A stretch of DNA of 11,554 nt from Deltaproteobacteria bacterium UBA4427. GTDB taxonomy: Bacteria > Myxococcota_A > UBA9160 > UBA4427. Position numbers and translations under genes: made by a program. The DNA lies in assembly GCA_002390675.1 (NCBI GenBank), contig DGPZ01000147.1, positions 1-11,554 of the forward strand, given 5' to 3'. The notes beneath the pieces were generated by a model, which worked only from the letters and a program-made list of their open reading frames with translations, was not told the origin of the DNA and did not search any database. Below, piece after piece: positions 6,889 through 11,554 of the stretch; the stretch's first letter is position 1; each line of letters starts with the position of its first letter.

Positions 6889-8070
6889 ATGGAAGCCCTC
6901 GAATACGACCCCACGGACTGGAACACCCAGATTCAGCCCTATGAGACTTACGCCTGGCTTCGCGAGAACGCGCCGGTCTATCACAACGAGAAGATGAACT
7001 TTTGGGCGCTATCACGCTTCGACGATGTCTGGGATGCACATCTCGACTTCGACACCTTCAGCTCCGCCTGGGGTCAGACGCTTGAAAAAACGTCGATGCC
7101 TTTGCCCATGATGATTTCGACCGACCCGCCTAAGCACACTCGGATCCGTCAGCTCGTGAGCAAGGTCTTTACGCCGCGTAGAATAGGCGAGCTCGAACCG
7201 ACCGTTCGCCGGATCACGGTCGAACGTCTCGAACATCTCGAGCACGGAGACCAGATCGACCTCTTCGAATGCCTCGCCTCTGTTATGCCGATGGACGTCA
7301 TTTCGGCCATGCTCGGGATCCCCGAAGAAGATCGGGAACACGTCCGCAAGCAAACGAACTTGTTCATGCATCGTGAATCCAATTCCCTCGAGATCCCTGA
7401 AATCGCCCAGAGCGCGATGGGCCAGATTCTCGAATATTTCGTCGGGTTCATTAAGGAGCGACAGGCGCGCCCGAAAGACGACTTGATCTCAGCTTTGATC
7501 GGCGCCGAGTTACGAGATGTCGACTCCGGCGAAATGACGAAGCTCTCCTTCGATGAGCTCCTGGGCTTCTGTCTCCTATTAGGCAGCGCCGGCCACGAAA
7601 CGACCGCCCGCTTCATTTGCAACAGTGCCGTCACCCTCTTCCAACACCCCGATCAACGCGCCGAAATGGCAACGAACCCTGACGTCCGCGACAACGCCGT
7701 CGAAGAGTTGTTGCGCATCGACCCGCCGTCGCAGGTGCAGGGACGCTGGACGACGAAGCCCTGGACGCGCCACGGCGTGACGATCCCAGAGGACGTTCGT
7801 GTGCTCCTTTTGACCGGTGCCGCACATCGCGACGAACGCCAGTTCGAGGACCCCGACCGCTTCGACATCCATCGCCAGCTCGACCGAACGGTCCACTTCG
7901 GAGCGGGGCATCACTTCTGTATTGGCAAAACCCTCGCGCGGCAAGAATGCCGCATTGCCTTCGAAGAGCTACTCGGGCGCTTCCCCGACTATGAAGTCGA
8001 TGTAGCCAATCTCGAATGGTCGCATAACAATAATGTTCGAGGCTATGCAAAGGTCCCGATTCGGCTCTAA
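6889..8070 (+). CDS. Cytochrome P450 monooxygenase
   Basis: A 393-residue soluble bacterial P450. Signature regions are all present: the C-helix STDPPKHTRIR (77-87), the I-helix oxygen-binding AGHETT (234-239), the K-helix ExxR as EELLR (E273, R276), DPDRFD (321-326), and the haem loop FGAGHHFCIG (337-346) with the axial thiolate Cys344. No membrane anchor or fused reductase is seen, so it needs external ferredoxin and reductase, neither of which is encoded in the window. The CYP family and substrate cannot be named from the sequence. The ATG at 6889 has GGAG 8 nt upstream. It lies 106 nt after the TonB receptor on the same strand; a weak 5-bp dyad (6781-6801) sits in that gap without a T-run, so read-through is possible. 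The leader may also hold its own promoter. Confidence 0.96.
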   Translation: MEALEYDPTDWNTQIQPYETYAWLRENAPVYHNEKMNFWALSRFDDVWDAHLDFDTFSSAWGQTLEKTSMPLPMMISTDPPKHTRIRQLVSKVFTPRRIGELEPTVRRITVERLEHLEHGDQIDLFECLASVMPMDVISAMLGIPEEDREHVRKQTNLFMHRESNSLEIPEIAQSAMGQILEYFVGFIKERQARPKDDLISALIGAELRDVDSGEMTKLSFDELLGFCLLLGSAGHETTARFICNSAVTLFQHPDQRAEMATNPDVRDNAVEELLRIDPPSQVQGRWTTKPWTRHGVTIPEDVRVLLLTGAAHRDERQFEDPDRFDIHRQLDRTVHFGAGHHFCIGKTLARQECRIAFEELLGRFPDYEVDVANLEWSHNNNVRGYAKVPIRL

Positions 8071-8393
8071 TCCCGATCAGAAAGGGGCTGTTTGGCTCGC
8101 ACGCACGGCGAAGACATGCGAGCGTCTTGCGGGCATGCTCAAGAATCACGCAGACTCATCTTGGGAAGACGTCTCGCGCGGCCGTCATAGCCTTCCGCGA
8201 GCATTCTGAGCTTGCTCAATGAGGATCGAGCTCTCGAAGGGTCTGCGTGCGACGCAGCCTGGCCTTGATCGATCCAGAGTTTGTCTTCCAGGGCCCCGCG
8301 GAACATGCTGATCTTGAAGGAAAGCGGACCTTCGCTGAGCCGTCTCGCGCTTGGATCGAGGCGTCCACCTGATGGATTGCTAGTCTCGGCTAC
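8071..8393. other. Non-coding gap of 323 nt between the P450 and ELM1-like genes
   Basis: No supported gene. Open frames here, including a minus-strand one crossing into the next gene, carry no domain and no convincing start. Overlapping weak hairpins near 8111-8137 (AAGAC/GTCTT and CATGC/GCATG) may help end P450 transcription, but there is no T-run. The promoter of the ELM1-like gene should lie in the right half; none stands out. Confidence 0.45.
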
Positions 8394-9497
8394 ATGAAAC
8401 GGGTCTGGGTTCTCACGAGTGGCCGCACCGGCGACGACAAGCAGTCTTTGCGACTCGCCACTGCGCTCGGTGTCCCCTTTTCCGAGAAAAAGATCGTATT
8501 CAACGCACGGGCCAAGACATGGCGGCTGATGCTCGGCGCCAGCCTCACCTCCGTCGACCGGTCCCAATCCACTTCACTTGAAGCGCCCTGGCCTGATATG
8601 GTGATCTCGACAGGCTGGCGGCAGGTCCCCGTCGTTCGGTGGATCAAAGAACAATCGGGTGGCTCAGTCCGGCTCGTTCAGATGAATCGCCCGCCCGGGC
8701 CGAAGCATTTCGACCTCGTGCTCTCGCCTCCGCAATTCGAGGTCCCTGCGCGACCGAATATCATCCGCCTCGACTGGCCCCTGCAACTGCCACCGGATTC
8801 CGAAGCGCTAGCCCAAGGCGAAGCCGAATGGCGCGACCGGCTCGGCGCCTACCCTCATCCCTGGACAGTCCTGCTATTAGGCGGTGATTCGTATCCATTC
8901 CAGCTCGATGCCGATGCAGCTCGCAAACTCTTCGAAGGCGCGCGCGAGCGAGCAAGCCGCGCCGGGGGATCGCTCATGATCTCCACGAGCCGAAGAACGC
9001 CTAAGGCAGCTCTCGACGTATTCCAAAGCGCGTCGGCTAATGCGACCGACAACGCCCCGAACAACATCTATCTCTACGGATGGTCCGCGGAGGCGACGGA
9101 AAATCCTTATTTTGCGTTCCTTGCAGGCGGGGATGAGTTTGTCGTGACACCTGACAGCATTTCCATGCTGGTCGAAGTCGCTCGGCTTGGGCGCCCCCTC
9201 GCGATCGCGCCGCATCGCCGTTACAAGTCCACAGGCAAGGCGCTTCGCGTGAACGCGAAGAGGTGGCTGCACGGCTCGCCAGAAAGCCCGCGCGGACCCA
9301 TCGGCGAAGCCATAAGCGATTTCGCGTCGCTGGTCGGGCTCAAGTTCGGACGGGATCTCGCGAGCGTTTCGCGAAAGATGACCGAACTTGGCTGGGCGGC
9401 GAATTTTCCGGAATTCGGCGGCCAAGCGAACCGGGCGCTGCCCGACGAGGATTTCGAGCGCCTCGTCGAACGCGCAAAAGAACTACTCGATCGCTAG
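8394..9497 (+). CDS. ELM1-like family protein (mitochondrial fission ELM1 homologue, GT-B-like)
   Basis: A 367-residue member of the family named after plant mitochondrial fission protein ELM1, common in proteobacteria and often annotated as a nucleoside-diphosphate-sugar epimerase or DUF1022. The bacterial role is not established; the fold resembles GT-B glycosyltransferases. Family features seen: SGRTGDDKQ with LATALG near the N-terminus (9-26), PDMVISTGWRQVPVVRWIK (67-85), HFDLVLSPP (105-113), VLLLGGDS (159-166), and the C-terminal FVVTPDSISMLVEVARLGRP (249-268), which resembles a donor-binding region. No signal peptide or membrane segment is visible, so it is cytoplasmic or peripheral. 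The ATG at 8394 has only a weak ribosome-binding site. It converges on the methyltransferase gene, with 62 nt between the two stops and no strong terminator. A glycan or envelope role is inference. Confidence 0.85.
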   Translation: MKRVWVLTSGRTGDDKQSLRLATALGVPFSEKKIVFNARAKTWRLMLGASLTSVDRSQSTSLEAPWPDMVISTGWRQVPVVRWIKEQSGGSVRLVQMNRPPGPKHFDLVLSPPQFEVPARPNIIRLDWPLQLPPDSEALAQGEAEWRDRLGAYPHPWTVLLLGGDSYPFQLDADAARKLFEGARERASRAGGSLMISTSRRTPKAALDVFQSASANATDNAPNNIYLYGWSAEATENPYFAFLAGGDEFVVTPDSISMLVEVARLGRPLAIAPHRRYKSTGKALRVNAKRWLHGSPESPRGPIGEAISDFASLVGLKFGRDLASVSRKMTELGWAANFPEFGGQANRALPDEDFERLVERAKELLDR

Positions 9498-9559
9498 GCG
9501 TCCGGATCGCGCTCTCTCTGCGCTCTTTGCGTGTAGCCGGCGAAGCCTCTACGCCGCGG

Positions 9560-10258
9560 TTATGCCCAGCGCTCGCAAGTGTGATGGTCGAGGCTGCGCT
9601 TGCCCGCGAGACCAAGAACCTTCTTCGCTCCGGTTCGAGTCGCGAGGCTAAACTGATAAGACACATCCGTGTGTCGCATGGCGACCCCGTGAATCATGCC
9701 CATCCACCATTCCGGCGGTCGAACCGTGCAGTGCGCGTTCTGACCGTTGGGAAGACTCTTTTTCGCCGGGTAACAAGCGATGTTCGCGAAGACGAAGCAT
9801 CGCGCGTAGCTGAAAAGCTCGTCGAGAATCCACGGGAGGTCGGGCTCCGTGATGTGCTCGAGGACATCGGTTGAGATGACGGCGTCGAATTGCTCCGAGG
9901 GGAGCTGATTGAAGGGCTCATAGCCCGGGTCATAACAGCGGATCTCATCGAGCCCCCAATACTCCTTGATCGTCGGCGCAACGACGCTTCCGATTTGGAT
10001 GTCCTTCTGTTTATAGGACTGCCCCTTGCCCGCTCCGTAGTCGAGCAAACTCTTCGCCCCGGTCCGCTCGATCATCGTCTTCACCGTCGGCGCATGAGAG
10101 GCCAACATCTTTCCTGCGAAGGTCTGCTCCGGCGGGCGATGCTCGTCCTCGTTCGTGGTTCCTGGTGCCTTGTCGGCGCCCTTCTCGTGAAGCGTCGCGT
10201 ACATCTCGACCATCTCTCGATATTCGGGGCTTGGGTTATAGCGATTATAAATAGACAT
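9560..10258 (-). CDS. Class I SAM-dependent methyltransferase
   Basis: A 232-residue protein with a Rossmann-type methyltransferase core. Motif I is LLDYGAGKG (71-79), an acidic ribose-binding position follows in CYDPGYEPF (108-116), and the motif IV region reads FDAVISTDVLEHI (124-136), as in many small-molecule or sugar methyltransferases. Downstream ANIACYPAKKSLPNGQNAHC and PPEWWMG look family-specific. The target is unknown; a cell-envelope sugar is a guess from similar genes in glycan clusters. The start is the ATG at 10258-10256, with GAGG about 7 nt upstream. The frame stays open for another 46 codons upstream, but that extension is low-complexity and Arg-rich and lacks a comparable ribosome-binding site. 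It converges with the ELM1-like gene. A short protein-like remnant lies 183 nt upstream on the same strand. Confidence 0.88.
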   Translation of the reverse strand: MSIYNRYNPSPEYREMVEMYATLHEKGADKAPGTTNEDEHRPPEQTFAGKMLASHAPTVKTMIERTGAKSLLDYGAGKGQSYKQKDIQIGSVVAPTIKEYWGLDEIRCYDPGYEPFNQLPSEQFDAVISTDVLEHITEPDLPWILDELFSYARCFVFANIACYPAKKSLPNGQNAHCTVRPPEWWMGMIHGVAMRHTDVSYQFSLATRTGAKKVLGLAGKRSLDHHTCERWA

Positions 10259-10441
10259 TCGGACACCTCGTTCCAGTCGGATCTTAGGGTCAGCCGGGAA
10301 AGCCGTGGCTAAAAGGCACCGCATCAGTCGATCAACAGCATGAGCGGGAGCGGTGGGGGATTGGCTCGGAACACGAGCACGCCGGTCGATTAGCACGCAG
10401 GCCCGTCGGCTGGCAAGCGTTCAGCCCCCTGCGGCCATCCT

Positions 10442-10612
10442 TCACTTCCACCCCTCCAGACGAGCCAGTTCCTCCCGCGAAATGTCTTCGCGAATGCGTC
10501 GGGCCACCAATAGGAGGGAATACCACCCGCACTCAAGGTTATTGCCGAATGTGCCGAAACCCCCAAGGGAATCAGGCACTTGGCGTAAAAACCCCAGGGC
10601 CGGATCCGTCCC
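10442..10612 (-). pseudogene. Protein-like remnant, C-terminal piece of an unrecognised gene
   Basis: On the minus strand this 57-codon stretch (including stop) reads naturally toward its end: GGFGTFGNNLECGWYSLLL, then VARRIREDISREELARLEGWK and TGA at 10444-10442. It has an amphipathic charged C-terminus typical of a real protein. A TGA at 10615-10613 closes it upstream and no ATG lies inside; a GTG at 10579-10577 could start a 45-residue peptide, but no good ribosome-binding site is seen. I do not recognise the family. It lies upstream of and in the same direction as the methyltransferase, so it may be the end of a lost neighbour. The alternative is a chance open frame; the evidence is only compositional. 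Confidence 0.3.
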
Positions 10613-10661
10613 TCAGCGCTACTCTCAAGCTGATCGCAGACCCTCCTTCTCATAACCGCAG

Positions 10662-10688
10662 CCCCAATTCCGGGGAACACCGACCCCG
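10662..10688 (+). promoter_or_regulatory. Two mutually exclusive hairpins in the XRE leader
   Basis: CCCC (10662-10665) can pair with GGGG (10672-10675) across AATTCC. The same G-run, as CGGGG (10671-10675), can instead pair with CCCCG (10684-10688) across an 8-nt loop. GCAG flanks the block on both sides. The second hairpin ends 13 nt before the XRE ATG and could block its ribosome-binding site. As DNA the same dyad could be an autoregulatory operator. Short stems, so a modest call. Confidence 0.3.
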
Positions 10689-10701
10689 CAGAGACGACCC
10701 C

Positions 10702-10950
10702 ATGAATCGCATTCGCGCCGCTCGCCAAGCTCTTGGATGGACCCAAAACGATCTCGCTAAGAAAGCGAACGTCTCTCCGCGAACAATTCATGCAGTGGAA
10801 AAGGGTCGACCGTGTCGCCAAGCAACTAAGCGACACATCCTTAACGCGCTTGGTGTTCCATGGGAGCTTCGCGACGAGTACTTCGTGCGCGCACGAAGCG
10901 TGCGACCGACTTCGATGTCGAACGTAAGCGAAGTACGAACCGCTTCCTAA
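10702..10950 (+). CDS. Small XRE-family helix-turn-helix DNA-binding protein
   Basis: An 82-residue protein consisting almost entirely of a Cro/C1-type HTH domain. It opens MNRIRAARQALGWTQNDLAK, with recognition-helix region NVSPRTIHAVEKG (23-35) and the last domain helices around ATKRHILNALGVP (41-53). A short basic and serine-rich tail follows. It probably acts as a dimeric transcriptional regulator in the cytoplasm; with no toxin, phage or restriction gene beside it, its target is not evident. The ATG at 10702 is chosen because it starts exactly at the domain. The frame is open upstream to about 10549, but that stretch is Pro/Ser-rich and shows no domain. GAGACGACCC lies upstream as a weak ribosome-binding site. 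The nearest genes are the divergent methyltransferase and the SDR downstream. Confidence 0.8.
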   Translation: MNRIRAARQALGWTQNDLAKKANVSPRTIHAVEKGRPCRQATKRHILNALGVPWELRDEYFVRARSVRPTSMSNVSEVRTAS

Positions 10951-10969
10951 TTCTGCATGGTGATCTGAG

Positions 10970-10986
10970 TAGAGCGTGATGCTCTA
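10970..10986 (+). terminator. Possible terminator hairpin after the XRE gene
   Basis: TAGAGC (10970-10975) and GCTCTA (10981-10986) form a perfect 6-bp stem with loop GTGAT, 19 nt after the XRE stop. It is followed by TTCGTTCCC, not a run of T, so an intrinsic terminator of moderate strength at best. As a symmetric dyad it could also be a protein-binding site. Confidence 0.35.
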
Positions 10987-11117
10987 TTCGTTCCCGGGCT
11001 CTTGCTGGTATCTAGGCCGAACTCGGACTTAGGTTCCGAGCGATCCGCGCGATTTAGATTGAACGTGTCAGCGCGACGGCGACTTCAACGACTCTCTCGG
11101 TCCTCTCTTCGATAAAT

Positions 11118-11159
11118 GCTGACATGAACTCCGGCTGACACAGGCATTCCAGAGCCTGT
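11118..11159. repeat. Direct repeat GCTGACA x2 and inverted repeat ACAGGC-N8-GCCTGT
   Basis: GCTGACA occurs at 11118-11124 and 11134-11140, start to start 16 bp. The second copy runs into ACAGGC (11140-11145), which is mirrored by GCCTGT (11154-11159). The block lies about 130 nt before the SDR start and has the form of an operator cluster. No regulator can be named. Confidence 0.35.
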
Positions 11160-11288
11160 CTGCCTCCACAGCAATGATCTAGCGTCGTCTCCTCTATATC
11201 GGAGGCGCCGCCGTGCGATCGACGAGCTGGGAGGCTTGCGAGAGCGGTCGCGGCGGACATCAACGGATCAAGAATGGAGTCGAGATCG

Positions 11289-11554
11289 ATGCTGCAAGAA
11301 TTTGATGGGCGAGTCGCTGTGATCACCGGCGCCGGAAGCGGAATCGGTGCCGCCGTCGCGGAAGGCCTCGCAAACGAAGGTATGCGCGTAGTCTGTTCGG
11401 ATATCGATGGGCAAACTGCGGAAGCGACCGCCGCTCGAATCGGAGGAGATGCAATCGCAGTCGCGACCGACGTTGCAGATCCAGCTGCCGTCGAAGCCCT
11501 CGCAAACCAGTCCTTCGATCATTTCGGTCAGGTCGACGTGCTCTTCAATAATGC
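11289..11554 (+). CDS. Short-chain dehydrogenase/reductase (SDR), truncated by the right edge
   Basis: An NAD(P)-dependent oxidoreductase of the classical SDR type; only the first 88 codons are inside the window. The nucleotide-binding motif TGAGSGIG is at residues 13-20 of GRVAVITGAGSGIGAAVAEG. CSDID (36-40) at the end of the second beta strand has an acidic residue suggesting NAD preference, DVAD is at 61-64, and the NNA motif begins at the edge (VDVLFNN). The catalytic Ser-Tyr-Lys lies outside. The ATG at 11289 is preferred because GGAG lies 9 nt upstream. An in-frame ATG at 11274 would add MESRS. The substrate is unknown. SDRs and P450s often share catabolic or biosynthetic pathways, but here they are 3.2 kb apart with unrelated genes between, so no link is claimed. 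Confidence 0.93.
   Translation, partial: MLQEFDGRVAVITGAGSGIGAAVAEGLANEGMRVVCSDIDGQTAEATAARIGGDAIAVATDVADPAAVEALANQSFDHFGQVDVLFNN

Larger units (their letters stand above)
10259..10701. other. Divergent intergenic region between methyltransferase and XRE genes
   Basis: 443 nt separate the two divergent starts. Apart from the short minus-strand remnant at 10442-10612 I see no gene. It must hold the methyltransferase promoter and that of the XRE gene. Immediately before the XRE gene there is a GC-rich pair of competing hairpins (10662-10688), described separately. Long open frames here, such as one on the minus strand passing under the XRE gene, look like shadows. Confidence 0.45.
10951..11288. 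other. Intergenic region of 338 nt between XRE and SDR genes
   Basis: No convincing gene. A minus-strand open frame ending at 11054 has a tail that reads plausibly (FMSAFIEERTERVVEVAVAL), but it runs under the SDR gene without a start of its own and is not supported. The region holds the hairpin at 10970-10986, a 7-bp direct repeat (11118-11124 and 11134-11140) and an inverted repeat at 11140-11159. It should contain the SDR promoter. Confidence 0.45.

Noticed and set aside
8139..8567. Minus-strand open frame of 142 codons under the start of the ELM1-like gene
   Set aside because: It overlaps a well-supported gene, contains no recognisable motif and has atypical composition.
9263..9874. Plus-strand open frame of 203 codons across the ELM1/methyltransferase junction
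   Set aside because: It overlaps both supported genes in other frames, is strongly Arg-rich and typical of GC-rich shadow frames.
10259..10396. N-terminal extension of the methyltransferase
   Set aside because: The ATG at 10258 has a good ribosome-binding site. The extension is Arg/Pro/Ala-rich and does not resemble the family.
10549..10701. N-terminal extension of the XRE protein
   Set aside because: The HTH domain starts at residue 1 of the shorter form. The extension is Pro/Ser-rich with no domain.
10390..10836. Minus-strand open frame of 148 codons passing under the XRE gene
   Set aside because: It is antisense to a supported HTH gene and shows no domain. A different minus frame in the same place (10442-10612) reads more like protein.
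1..11554. CRISPR array, tRNA or rRNA genes
   Set aside because: No regularly spaced repeats, cloverleaf-like segments or rRNA-like sequence were seen by reading both strands.

Overview
The window looks like a chromosomal stretch from a moderately GC-rich Gram-negative bacterium. The evidence is a TonB-dependent outer-membrane receptor, an apparent PEP-CTERM sorting signal, an exported M19 dipeptidase and an ELM1-family protein. The mix of a cytochrome P450, an SDR oxidoreductase and PEP-CTERM material would fit Myxococcota, Binatota-like or proteobacterial lineages, but the sequence alone does not settle the taxon. No rRNA, tRNA, CRISPR array or intact mobile element was seen.

Layout. (1) Positions 1-1707, minus strand: a polytopic membrane protein with histidine motifs (628-1707) is followed after 3 nt by a small membrane-anchored TPR-like protein (235-624). 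Beyond it lies a fragment reading into a PEP-CTERM motif that runs off the left edge. (2) 1708-2690: a non-coding stretch with two hairpins, then a decayed tyrosine recombinase. (3) 2795-8070, plus strand: four genes in one direction, namely an M19 dipeptidase, a MOSC-domain protein, a TonB-dependent receptor and a cytochrome P450. (4) 8394-10258: an ELM1-like protein (plus) converges on a class I SAM-dependent methyltransferase (minus). A short protein-like remnant on the minus strand (10442-10612) lies upstream of the methyltransferase. (5) 10702-10950: a small XRE-type DNA-binding protein with a probable downstream hairpin. (6) 11289 to the right edge: the N-terminal half of the Rossmann fold of an SDR oxidoreductase.

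How the genes may fit together. The dipeptidase, MOSC protein and receptor could be transcribed together, with the P450 106 nt downstream. Surface uptake plus periplasmic hydrolysis plus oxidation is a reasonable but unproven theme. The membrane/TPR pair is a tight operon of unknown function and is the best candidate here for an uncharacterised two-gene unit. The ELM1-like protein and methyltransferase suggest glycan or envelope biochemistry but are not co-transcribed. The two remnants show that the region has undergone insertion and decay. I found no clear complete novel system.
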